Of a DNA stretch of 64,000 bases, positions 8,930-17,342 are shown piece after piece. Position numbers and translations under genes: made by a program. The first letter of the stretch is position 1. Each line of letters begins with the position of its first letter. The notes below the pieces were generated by a model. The model saw nothing but the letters and a program-made list of their open reading frames with translations, was not told where the DNA came from and did not search any database. The DNA is from Ignavibacteriota bacterium (GTDB taxonomy: Bacteria > Bacteroidota > Ignavibacteria > Ignavibacteriales > Melioribacteraceae), in the NCBI GenBank assembly GCA_016708125.1, contig JADJGF010000001.1, positions 2,564,001 through 2,628,000 on the forward strand. Direction: 5' to 3'.

Positions 8930-10390
8930 ATGCTTGATAAAATTAAACAATTAACCAAAGACACAGCGCTTTACGGAATCAGCACAATTATTGGAAGATT
9001 TCTCGGTTTTATTTTAGTTCCGTTTTACACAAATGTTTTCTCGCCAACGGAATTCGGTATTCAATCATACATTTACGCATTTTTAGCTTTTGCAAATATT
9101 GTGTACATCTACGGAATGGATGCTGCATTTATGAAATTTGCAACCGTTGATGAAAACAATAAGAAAAAAGTTTATTCAACCGGATATATTTTTGTAACAA
9201 TTACAACTTTAATATTTTCAATTTTTCTTTTTGGTACATATAAATGGATTGCAAACGAAACAGATTTAACAAATTATTCGCACATATTTTTATATGTAAT
9301 TGGAATTTTATTTCTTGATACCGCAACATTAATTCCGTTTTCAAATCTACGTTTGGAAAGAAAAGCTTTCAAATTTGCATTAATAAAAATTCTAAATATT
9401 CTCATAAATGTTTCATTGAATTTTATACTTATTCTAAAATACAAATATGGAATTGAAGCAATATTCATAAGCAATTTAGTAGCTTCTGCGTTTGCGTTTG
9501 TTGTTCTCATTTCGGATATTTTTAGAAATCTAAATTTCACAATTGATAAATTTTATCTTAAAAAAATGTTGTTTTTCGGAGTAACATATTTGCCCGCAAG
9601 TGTTGCTTCAATGATTGTTCAAGTTATTGATGTTCCGATAATTCGTGAATTAACAAACGAATCAACTTTGGGAATTTATAGAGCAAATTACAAACTTGGA
9701 ATATTTATGATGTTGTTTGTTTCAATGTTTCATTACGCTTGGCAGCCGTTTTTTCTTACGAATGCAAAAGAAGAAAATGCAAAAAAAATATTCTCTAAAG
9801 TTTTAAGCTTGTTTTTAATTTTCACAAGTTTTATGTGGATTGTACTTTCTCTATTTATTGATGACATTGCAAGTTTTCAATTTTATCACGGAAGAAGTTT
9901 AATAGGCAAAGAATATTTATCGGGAATTTATATTGTTCCAATAATTTTACTTGCTTATATATTTCACGGACTTTACATAAACTTTATTGCCGGAATTTAT
10001 TTAGAAGAAAAAACAAAATATCTTCCCGCAATTACCGGAGTTGGGGCGTTAATAAATATTGTAAGCAATTTTATTTTAGTTCCGGTTATTGGAATTTTCG
10101 GCGGCGCGATTTCAACATTATTAAGTTATGTTTTTATGTCGATTGGAATTTTTATTGTTTCCCAAAAGTTTTACAAAATTGATTATGAATTTTCTTTGAT
10201 TTTAAAAGTAATTTTTACAATAATTTTTATAAGCGGAATTTTTTACTATTTTGTTTTTACAAGTGGAATTACTTTTTCGATAAAAATTATTTTGTTGGGA
10301 ATTTATTTTCTATCATTTTTAGTTTTTAAAATTGTTAACAAGAAAGATATTATTTCAACAATAAATTTAATTTTCAGAAGAAAAAAATAA
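8930..10390 (+). CDS. Polysaccharide flippase (Wzx/RfbX-like, MOP superfamily)
   Basis: A 486-residue integral membrane protein with about 12-14 hydrophobic segments. The N-terminus 'LTKDTALYGISTIIGRFLGFILVPFYTNVFSP' is typical of oligosaccharide flippases, as are 'EFGIQSYIYAF' and, midway, 'GVTYLPASVASMIVQVIDVPII'. Such proteins move lipid-linked sugar repeat units across the inner membrane. It is the last gene of the polysaccharide region, 20 bases after the thioesterase, and no polymerase (Wzy) or ligase is visible in the window. Confidence 0.88.
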   Translation: MLDKIKQLTKDTALYGISTIIGRFLGFILVPFYTNVFSPTEFGIQSYIYAFLAFANIVYIYGMDAAFMKFATVDENNKKKVYSTGYIFVTITTLIFSIFLFGTYKWIANETDLTNYSHIFLYVIGILFLDTATLIPFSNLRLERKAFKFALIKILNILINVSLNFILILKYKYGIEAIFISNLVASAFAFVVLISDIFRNLNFTIDKFYLKKMLFFGVTYLPASVASMIVQVIDVPIIRELTNESTLGIYRANYKLGIFMMLFVSMFHYAWQPFFLTNAKEENAKKIFSKVLSLFLIFTSFMWIVLSLFIDDIASFQFYHGRSLIGKEYLSGIYIVPIILLAYIFHGLYINFIAGIYLEEKTKYLPAITGVGALINIVSNFILVPVIGIFGGAISTLLSYVFMSIGIFIVSQKFYKIDYEFSLILKVIFTIIFISGIFYYFVFTSGITFSIKIILLGIYFLSFLVFKIVNKKDIISTINLIFRRKK

Positions 10391-10487
10391 TTTCGTTTAA
10401 ATTACTTTTTTAAACTGCAAGTTTTTCATTTACATATTTTTTTATAAATTCGTTTAGTTAATCTTCCATAATAAATATCCTTATCTT

Positions 10488-10943
10488 ATGAAAAAAGTCA
10501 ATTTATTAATAAAACGTATTTCTAATTCATTTTCAGATATTCCGCTTCCTACTTATTCTACTGAAGGAAGTTCCGGAATGGATATTAGAGCAGCAGTTGA
10601 AAATGAAATAATTTTGAAATCTGGAAAAGTAATTTTAGTTCCGACAAATTTATCTGTAGAAATTCCGCTTGGATATGAAATTCAAGTTAGACCGAGAAGC
10701 GGATTAGCTGCAAAAAATGGAATTGGAGTTTTAAATTCTCCGGGAACAATTGATTCTGATTACCGAGGAGAAGTAAAAATAATTTTATTTAATTTTGGCG
10801 AAGAAGATTTTATAATTAAACGCGGCGATAGAATTGCGCAGTTAGTTTTAGCCGAAGTTATTTTAGCAAACGTTAACGAAGTTGAAGATTTAAATTCATC
10901 TCAAAGGGGAGAAGGTGGATTTGGTCACACCGGAAAATCTTAG
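10488..10943 (+). CDS. dut: Deoxyuridine 5'-triphosphate nucleotidohydrolase (dUTPase)
   Basis: A 151-residue trimeric dUTPase that converts dUTP to dUMP and pyrophosphate, keeping uracil out of DNA and feeding dTMP synthesis. All five family motifs are present in order: 'STEGSSGMDIRA', 'RPRSGLA', 'NSPGTIDSDYRGEV' (catalytic Asp and the base-sensing Tyr), 'RIAQLV' and the C-terminal 'RGEGGFGHTGK', the glycine-rich arm that closes over the phosphates. The length is normal. dnaE follows 14 bases later. Confidence 0.97.
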   Translation: MKKVNLLIKRISNSFSDIPLPTYSTEGSSGMDIRAAVENEIILKSGKVILVPTNLSVEIPLGYEIQVRPRSGLAAKNGIGVLNSPGTIDSDYRGEVKIILFNFGEEDFIIKRGDRIAQLVLAEVILANVNEVEDLNSSQRGEGGFGHTGKS

Positions 10944-10957
10944 GATGAAAAAATAAA

Positions 10958-13900
10958 ATGTGTGATTTTGTACATTTACATAACCATTCGCATTACAGCT
11001 TGCAAGATGCGGCTTGCACAATTGATTCATTAATTTCTGCAACTCAGAAAAACAAAATGAATGCGCTTGCATTAACCGATCACGGCGTAATGTATGGCAT
11101 TTCCGAATTTTACAAAAAAGCAAAAAAGGCAAGTATCAAACCAATAATTGGTGTAGAAGCTTACATCAATTTTGAAGGTACACGTTTTGAAAAAAACGAA
11201 AGTGCAAATCCTAAGAAAAAATCTAAACAATATAATCACCTTGTGCTAATTGCAAAAAATGATATTGGTTATAAAAATTTAATTAAACTTTCTACACAAG
11301 GTTTTACGGAAGGTTTTTATTATAAGCCTCGTATTGATTTAGATTTGTTGCGAGAAAAATCGGAAGGTTTAATTTGTACTTCTGCATGTTTAGCCGGACC
11401 GGTTGCCAGCCATTTGTTAAATGGTGATTATCAAAAGGCGAAAGAAAATTCCATTATTTTGAAGGAAATTTTTGGTGATGATTTTTATTTGGAATTGCAA
11501 GATCATGGTCAAGAAGAAGACAAACCGGTTTTAGAAGGAATTCCAAAACTTTCCAAAGAATTGGGAATTCAGATGATTGCGACTAACGATATTCATTATA
11601 TAGAAAAAGAACACGCAATTGCTCATAATATTTTACTACTGCTTTCAGACAAAACCGGAAATAAAGATTACAGAGATTTAAGATATAGAACAGATGAAAT
11701 CTATTTTAAATCTTCAGAGCAAATGAAAGATTTGTTTAAATCTTACAAAGGAGCAATTGAAAACACTTTAGCAGTTGAAGAAAAAGTAAATGTTAGTTTA
11801 GATTTTGAAAAATTTCATTATCCGATTTTTCCAATTCCCCAAGAATCAAATGCAAAAGATTTGGATGAATATTTTGAAATTCTTGCCCGCGAAGGTTTGA
11901 ATAAAAGATTTTCTAAATTAAATACAAATATTGAAGATAGATTTAAATACGAAGTTGATATAATAAAATCAATGGGTTACGCCGGATATTTCCTAATTAC
12001 TCAAGATTTTATTAACGCTGCAAAGAATAAAAAAATTCCGGTTGGTCCCGGAAGAGGAAGCGCAGCGGGAAGTTTAGTCGCTTATTCTTTGGGAATCACA
12101 AATGTAAATCCACTTGAATATGATTTATTGTTTGAAAGATTTTTAAATCCATCAAGAAAATCAATGCCCGATATTGATATTGATTTTGCCGATGATCAGC
12201 GCGGTGAAGTAATTGATTACGTTAAAGAAAAGTATGGTGAAAATTCTGTAAGTCAAATTATTACTTTTAATCGACTTTCCTCAAAAGCAGTTTTGCGAGA
12301 TGTTGCAAGAGTTTTAAATATTCCAATTCCCACGGTAAATAATATTACAAAATGGATTCCATCAAAGTTTGGCAGAGTTTTTACAATTGATCAAGCGTTA
12401 GATGAAGTTCCCGAATTAAGATGGGTTAATGATTCTGATGATGAAAATATTCAAAATTTAATAAAGTATGCAAAGATTTTAGAAGGCATGAACCGTAATG
12501 CCAGTAAGCACGCGGCTGGCGTTGTTATAACTCCGGGAGAAGTAAGTGATTTAGTTCCGTTAGCTTCTGCTGGTGCAAACGGTGATTTGGTTACTCAATA
12601 TAATATGAAGGAATTGGATTCTGCCGGAATTCTTAAAATGGATTTTTTGGGATTGCGGACTTTAACAATTATCCGAGATACAATTGATTTAATTGAACAA
12701 ACGCAAAATATAAAAATTGATATTGATGCAATTCCAATTGATGATGAAAAAACTTATAAATTATTTTGGAACGGACAAACAACCGGAGTGTTCCAGTTTG
12801 AATCTGCTCCGATGAAAGAACATCTCAAAAATTTAAAGCCAACATCAATAAAAGATTTATCCGCGATGAATGCTTTATATCGTCCGGGACCAATGGATTT
12901 TATTCCCGATTTTATTGATAGAAAACATGGCAGAAAACCAATTGAATATTTGCATCCTTCGTTGGAAGAAATTTTAAGTGAAACATATGGAATAATTGTT
13001 TATCAAGAACAAGTAATTCAAATTGCAAATAAAATTGCCGGAATGACTTTAGCCCAAGCCGATATCTTAAGAAGAGCAATGGGTAAAAAAGATCTTGATG
13101 AAATGCAGAAACAAAAAAGTAAATTTGTTGAAGGTGCCGTAAAAAATAATATTCCTCAAAAAATTGCGGAAGAAATTTTTGTTGTAATTGATAAATTTGC
13201 AAATTATGGTTTTAATAAAAGTCACGCAGTTGCTTATTCTGTTGTAGCTTATCAAACTGCATATCTCAAAGCAAATTTTACTGCTGAATTTTTGGCAGCA
13301 AACTTAACAAACGAATTTGGCAATCCGGATAAAGTTACATTGCTTTTGGAAGATTGCAGAAAATTAAAAATTCATGTAATGGTTCCGGATATAAATCGCC
13401 CATCGGTTAAATTCACTGTTGATAAAGATAAAATTGTATTTGGAATGTCTGCAATAAAAAATGTTGGAGTAAATGCAGTTAAAGCAATTGAAGATTCGCA
13501 TAAAAATTTAGGAAGAAATTTTAAAAGTATTTATGATTTTACATCAAACGTTGATACAAGAATTGTAAATAAAAGAGCTTTAGAAGGATTGGTTTTAGCC
13601 GGAGCATTCGATTCGGTTAAAGGAGATAGAGCAAAAAACTTTTCATCAATTGAAAGTGCATTATCGTTTGGCGGTAAAGTTCAATCAACAAAAGAAACAC
13701 AAAGAGACAGTTTATTTGGCGATGTTGAAGAAATAACTTTTTCTGAACCCGAATTGCCGGAAGTTGATGCTTGGGATCAAAAATTTGCGCTTGCAAAAGA
13801 AAGAGAAGCACTTGGATTTTATTTATCAGATCACCCATTAAGAAAATACGAAGCAGAATACAATTCATTTTCTACAATAAAACTTGGTGATCCCGATACT

Positions 13901-14407
13901 TTTAATAATTTGGATTTTGTCAGAGCTTGCGGAGTTGTGACATCAATTAGAACAAGAATGGATAAATCCGGAAAAAACATGGCATTTTTCACTCTTGATG
14001 ATTTTACCGGTTCTTGCGAGTGTATAATGTTTGGAAAAATTTACAGTGAAATTGGAAGTTTGATAGTTCCGGAATCCACAATAATGGTTATTGGAAAATT
14101 GGAAAGTAGCGGCGACGCGGTAAAACTTCACGCTGAAGATGCAATCTCTTTGGATAAAGTTGCTCAAAAGTTTACAAAAAGTTTAGGAATTCTTTTTGAC
14201 TCCGAGAAACATAATCCGGAAACTGTTAAAAAAGTAAATTCACTTTTTAATAAAAATGAAGGTAATATTCCCGTTTTGGTTTATGTTAAAATTAATGGTT
14301 CATCAAAAAGATTTATTATAAACAATAAAATTTCCATTAATGAATCTCTCATTAAAAATTTGTACGAGTTGTTAGGAGAAGATGCCGTTGCATTTCAAAC
14401 GATGTAA
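10958..14407 (+). CDS. dnaE: DNA polymerase III alpha subunit
   Basis: The 1149-residue replicative polymerase. The N-terminal PHP domain opens with 'FVHLHNHSHYSLQDA', retaining the metal-binding histidines and suggesting an intact proofreading-like site. The palm contains 'PDIDIDFADDQR' (D405, D407), then 'FNRLSSKAVLRDVARVL', 'NASKHAAGVVI' and 'YQEQVIQIANKIAGMTLAQAD' with 'LRRAMGKK'. 'ANYGFNKSHAVAYSVVAYQTAYLKANF' precedes the helix-hairpin-helix region, and an OB fold ('GVVTSIRTRMDKSGKNMAFF') lies near residues 990-1030. This is the DnaE1 type without an internal exonuclease. Translation starts at an ATG 14 bases after dut. Confidence 0.98.
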   Translation: MCDFVHLHNHSHYSLQDAACTIDSLISATQKNKMNALALTDHGVMYGISEFYKKAKKASIKPIIGVEAYINFEGTRFEKNESANPKKKSKQYNHLVLIAKNDIGYKNLIKLSTQGFTEGFYYKPRIDLDLLREKSEGLICTSACLAGPVASHLLNGDYQKAKENSIILKEIFGDDFYLELQDHGQEEDKPVLEGIPKLSKELGIQMIATNDIHYIEKEHAIAHNILLLLSDKTGNKDYRDLRYRTDEIYFKSSEQMKDLFKSYKGAIENTLAVEEKVNVSLDFEKFHYPIFPIPQESNAKDLDEYFEILAREGLNKRFSKLNTNIEDRFKYEVDIIKSMGYAGYFLITQDFINAAKNKKIPVGPGRGSAAGSLVAYSLGITNVNPLEYDLLFERFLNPSRKSMPDIDIDFADDQRGEVIDYVKEKYGENSVSQIITFNRLSSKAVLRDVARVLNIPIPTVNNITKWIPSKFGRVFTIDQALDEVPELRWVNDSDDENIQNLIKYAKILEGMNRNASKHAAGVVITPGEVSDLVPLASAGANGDLVTQYNMKELDSAGILKMDFLGLRTLTIIRDTIDLIEQTQNIKIDIDAIPIDDEKTYKLFWNGQTTGVFQFESAPMKEHLKNLKPTSIKDLSAMNALYRPGPMDFIPDFIDRKHGRKPIEYLHPSLEEILSETYGIIVYQEQVIQIANKIAGMTLAQADILRRAMGKKDLDEMQKQKSKFVEGAVKNNIPQKIAEEIFVVIDKFANYGFNKSHAVAYSVVAYQTAYLKANFTAEFLAANLTNEFGNPDKVTLLLEDCRKLKIHVMVPDINRPSVKFTVDKDKIVFGMSAIKNVGVNAVKAIEDSHKNLGRNFKSIYDFTSNVDTRIVNKRALEGLVLAGAFDSVKGDRAKNFSSIESALSFGGKVQSTKETQRDSLFGDVEEITFSEPELPEVDAWDQKFALAKEREALGFYLSDHPLRKYEAEYNSFSTIKLGDPDTFNNLDFVRACGVVTSIRTRMDKSGKNMAFFTLDDFTGSCECIMFGKIYSEIGSLIVPESTIMVIGKLESSGDAVKLHAEDAISLDKVAQKFTKSLGILFDSEKHNPETVKKVNSLFNKNEGNIPVLVYVKINGSSKRFIINNKISINESLIKNLYELLGEDAVAFQTM

Positions 14408-14489
14408 AAATCGCTTTAAATATCTTTCATTGATTTAGCTTTTTTATTTTTATAACTTTTGCAAATAAATATACAAACAAAAGGAAAAC

Positions 14490-15314
14490 ATGACACAAAA
14501 ATGGGCTTTAGTGTTAGGTGCATCAAGCGGATTTGGCGGTGCATCTGCAATTGAGTTATCAAAGAATGGTTATAATATTTTTGGTATTCATTTAGATCGA
14601 CAAAGCACAATGCATAATGTTGATCAAATAGTTAAGAAAATTGAAAAAAACGGACACCAAGCTGTATTCTATAATATGAACGCTGCAGACCAACTAAAAC
14701 GAAATGATACACTTGATGAAATTACAGAAAGATTTGCCGTAAAAGAACATCCGCTTATAAATGTTCTAATACATTCTTTAGCATTTGGAACTTTAAAACC
14801 TTTTATCACAAAATCACCGAATGATTGTATTTCTAAATCCCAAATGGAAATGACTCTTGATGTAATGGCTCACACTTTAGTTTATTGGACACAAGGATTG
14901 GTTCAAAGAGATTTGTTGGCAAAAGGAGCAAGAATTTTTGCGTTAACAAGTGCCGGATCTCAGCAAGTTATACCTACTTACGGTGCAGTTTCTGCAGCAA
15001 AAGCAGCGCTTGAAGCTCATATTCGTCAGCTTTCTGTTGAATTAGGACATATGAAAGTAACTGCAAATGCAATAATGGCTGGCGTTACAGATACTCCTGC
15101 TTTAAGAAAAATTCCCGGAAACGAAATGATGATAAAAGCTGCAAGGGAAAAAAATCCAATGGGAAAATTAACAACTCCTGAAGAAGTTGCAAAAGCAATT
15201 GTTTTGTTTTGCAGCCCGGAAGCTGATTGGATGACCGGAAATGTAATTGGTATTGATGGCGGCGAATACAACGTTAGTTACACCGGCGATATTATTTGTA
15301 AACCAATAAAATAG
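14490..15314 (+). CDS. Short-chain dehydrogenase of the enoyl-ACP reductase (FabL/FabI-like) type
   Basis: A 274-residue Rossmann-fold oxidoreductase. 'GASSGFG' is the classical SDR GxxxGxG loop, as in FabL rather than FabI. The catalytic pair is Y164 and K171 with six residues between ('YGAVSAAK'), the spacing of enoyl-ACP reductases rather than the Y-x3-K of ordinary SDRs. The second active-site tyrosine of E. coli FabI aligns with a serine here (S154 in 'LTSAGSQQVIPTY'). It probably acts on an enoyl thioester in fatty acid metabolism, supported by the acyl-CoA dehydrogenase 11 bases downstream. True FabI function is not certain. Confidence 0.8.
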   Translation: MTQKWALVLGASSGFGGASAIELSKNGYNIFGIHLDRQSTMHNVDQIVKKIEKNGHQAVFYNMNAADQLKRNDTLDEITERFAVKEHPLINVLIHSLAFGTLKPFITKSPNDCISKSQMEMTLDVMAHTLVYWTQGLVQRDLLAKGARIFALTSAGSQQVIPTYGAVSAAKAALEAHIRQLSVELGHMKVTANAIMAGVTDTPALRKIPGNEMMIKAAREKNPMGKLTTPEEVAKAIVLFCSPEADWMTGNVIGIDGGEYNVSYTGDIICKPIK

Positions 15315-15325
15315 TGAGATAATTT

Positions 15326-16468
15326 ATGTTCGAATTCGGTTTTACGGAAGATCAGCAAATGCTTCGAGAAATGGTAAAAGATTTCACTAACAAGGAAATT
15401 AAACCAATAGCTTCAAAAATTGATGAAGATGCAAAAATTCCTGAATCATTAATTAACAAGTTAGGTGAGTTAGGAATTTTAGGAATTTCATTTCCGGAAG
15501 AATATGGCGGAGGTGGTTTTGGTGAAGTTGGTTATTGTATTGCTCAAGAGGAAATTGCAAGAGGTTGTATGGCAACTGCAACAACAATTGGCGCACATCA
15601 ATCAATTGGCGCAAATGTAATTTATCTTGGCGGAACTGAAGATCAAAAGAAAAAATACCTAACACCTTTGGCAAATGGAGAAAAATTAGCGGCATTTTGT
15701 TTAACTGAAGCACAAGCCGGATCGGATTCCTTTAATTTAAAAACAAAAGCTGAGAAAGTTGACGGAAGTTGGATTTTAAATGGCGAAAAATTATGGATAA
15801 CAAACGGCGGAACTGCCGATATTGTTTCTGTATTTGCAAGAACACCAAAAGGTATAAGTGCGTTTATTGTTGAAACAAATACCCCGGGTTTTCATGCCGG
15901 ACCGCCTGAAAAGAAAATGGGAATAAAAGGAAGTTCAACAAACGCAATAACATTTGATAATGTTCAAATTCCCGAAGAAAATTTAGTTGGCTCTGATGGA
16001 AGAGGTTTTTTACTTGCAATGAAAACTTTAGATGCCGGCAGATTAGGATTGGGTGCGGCTTGTTTAGGTGCGGCAAAAGAACTTTTAGAAATGTCTGCAA
16101 TTTATGCGCAAGAAAGAGAACAATTTGATGAACCAATTAGTCACTTCCAAGCCATTCAATTTTATTTAGCTGAAATGGCAACAATGATTTATAATATGGA
16201 ATCCATTGTTTACAGAACAGCCGTTGATTATGATAATGGAAAAAATATTTCTAAACAATCTGCAATGGTTAAACTTTATTGTTCAGACTCGTTAGATGAA
16301 ATTGCTGATAGAGCAGTTCAAATCCATGGCGGTATGGGATATTCAAGAGAACTACCTGTTGAAAGATTTTACCGTGATTCAAGAATAAATAGAATTTTTG
16401 AAGGAACAAATGAAATTCAAAAAACAATAATTGCAAGAGATGTTTTAAAGAAAAAAGGAATTATGTAA
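15326..16468 (+). CDS. Acyl-CoA dehydrogenase (short/medium-chain type)
   Basis: A 380-residue FAD flavoenzyme that introduces the alpha-beta double bond into acyl-CoA, passing electrons to ETF. 'LTEAQAGSDSFNLKTKAEK' and 'WITNGGTADIVSVFART' are the first family signature, 'QIHGGMGYSRELPVERFYRD' the second, and 'RIFEGTNEIQKTIIARDVL' places the catalytic base at E359. Length and order match butyryl-CoA-type dehydrogenases. It follows the enoyl-reductase-like SDR and precedes trxA. Chain length cannot be read from sequence, and no ETF genes are in the window. Confidence 0.95.
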   Translation: MFEFGFTEDQQMLREMVKDFTNKEIKPIASKIDEDAKIPESLINKLGELGILGISFPEEYGGGGFGEVGYCIAQEEIARGCMATATTIGAHQSIGANVIYLGGTEDQKKKYLTPLANGEKLAAFCLTEAQAGSDSFNLKTKAEKVDGSWILNGEKLWITNGGTADIVSVFARTPKGISAFIVETNTPGFHAGPPEKKMGIKGSSTNAITFDNVQIPEENLVGSDGRGFLLAMKTLDAGRLGLGAACLGAAKELLEMSAIYAQEREQFDEPISHFQAIQFYLAEMATMIYNMESIVYRTAVDYDNGKNISKQSAMVKLYCSDSLDEIADRAVQIHGGMGYSRELPVERFYRDSRINRIFEGTNEIQKTIIARDVLKKKGIM

Positions 16469-16491
16469 TTCTAAAAAGGAGAAAAATTTTA

Positions 16492-16809
16492 ATGAAACCA
16501 TTTACGTTTACTGATGATAATTTTGAAAAAGAAGCTATAAATTCTGAAATACCCGTTGTTGTTGATTTTTGGGCTGCTTGGTGCGGACCTTGCAGAATGA
16601 TTGCGCCTATTATTGAAGAACTTGCTGTTGAATTTGACGGCAAAATAAAAGTTGGAAAATTAGACGTTGATGTTAATCAACAAACTGCAATAAAATATGG
16701 AGTAAGAAGTATTCCAACAGTATTAGTTCTTAAAAATGGAAATGTTAAAGAAACAATAATTGGAGCAGTCCCAAAATCAGTATTTCTTGATAAATTAAAA
16801 ACTTTGTAA
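16492..16809 (+). CDS. trxA: Thioredoxin
   Basis: A 105-residue disulfide reductase with the WCGPC active site at C31/C34, the buried Asp in 'VVVDFWAAWCGPC', the cis-proline in 'GVRSIPTVLVLKNG', and the usual beta-hairpin and final helix. It has no signal peptide, so it acts in the cytoplasm, probably recycled by thioredoxin reductase (not in the window). 'AAAAAGGAG' upstream gives a good ribosome binding site. The gene ends just before a long inverted repeat. Confidence 0.97.
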   Translation: MKPFTFTDDNFEKEAINSEIPVVVDFWAAWCGPCRMIAPIIEELAVEFDGKIKVGKLDVDVNQQTAIKYGVRSIPTVLVLKNGNVKETIIGAVPKSVFLDKLKTL

Positions 16810-16815
16810 ATAGTT

Positions 16816-16920
16816 GAGGTTATCTCTTCTGAATATTCCAAATTTATATTTTGAAAAATAATTTATCGAAATTATTATTTTTGGCAATATTAAAATTAAA
16901 TTTTATATAGAGATAACCTC
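16816..16920. repeat. Perfect 12-bp inverted repeat bounding a 105-bp AT-rich segment
   Basis: GAGGTTATCTCT (16816-16827) is exactly repeated in inverse as AGAGATAACCTC (16909-16920). The 81 bases between are almost all A/T and contain further short self-complementary stretches around 16855-16880. There is no T-run after the right arm, so it is a poor intrinsic terminator. The architecture resembles a miniature inverted-repeat element, but no clear target duplication is visible. Confidence 0.6.
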
Positions 16921-16940
16921 TTAAATTTAATGAGGTAGAA

Positions 16941-17108
16941 ATCATCAAAAAATTTTTTCTCATCTTACTTTTATTTTCACAAATAACTTTGCCAGCTCAA
17001 AAGTTCGAAGTAAAAAACTACAATAAAAATAATTCTAAAATTCCTTCCAATACAATATTAAATAATCTCATTTGGGAAAAACTGTTATTGAATTATTTTT
17101 TGAGTTGA
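16941..17108 (+). pseudogene. Possible remnant of an exported protein (signal-peptide-like 55-codon frame without a normal start)
   Basis: From ATC at 16941 to TGA at 17106-17108 the sequence reads 'IIKKFFLILLLFSQITLPAQ', a lysine-start hydrophobic run with an AQ cleavage-like end, followed by 35 polar, asparagine-rich residues. GAGG sits at the right distance for a ribosome binding site, but the codon there is ATC, not ATG/GTG/TTG. It looks like the 5' end of a decayed lipoprotein or secreted-protein gene, next to the inverted repeat. A working small gene with a non-standard start is the alternative. Confidence 0.35.
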
Positions 17109-17342
17109 TACTAATTTTATGAATTGAATTTGAAATGATTACTTGTTTATTTTACATATTGTCTGCAAATATTGAAGCTAATGAGTAAATAATATTTGTA
17201 TATTTTAGGAGAATTTTTTAATATTCAACATCGATGTATAATTTAATAATAGTAACACACTTAAAGACGGAGGTCTTGATGAATAGTTGTTAAACATTTT
17301 ATGTACAAACGCTTAACAAAAAAACTAATTTAGGAGAAAAAT
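17109..17342 (+). promoter_or_regulatory. Leader region of the TonB-dependent receptor gene
   Basis: AT-rich noncoding sequence. It contains a small hairpin AAGAC-GGAG-GTCTT (17264-17277). It also has a good ribosome binding site (GGAGGT, 17269-17274) before ATG at 17279, which opens a four-codon frame (Met-Asn-Ser-Cys-stop). TTTAGGAGAAAAAT then precedes the receptor ATG at 17343. Whether the short frame is translated is unknown; no consensus promoter could be fixed with confidence. Confidence 0.35.

Noticed and set aside
16816..16920. Inverted repeat after trxA as an ordinary rho-independent terminator
   Set aside because: The loop is 81 bases and there is no T-run after the right arm, so it is a poor intrinsic terminator.
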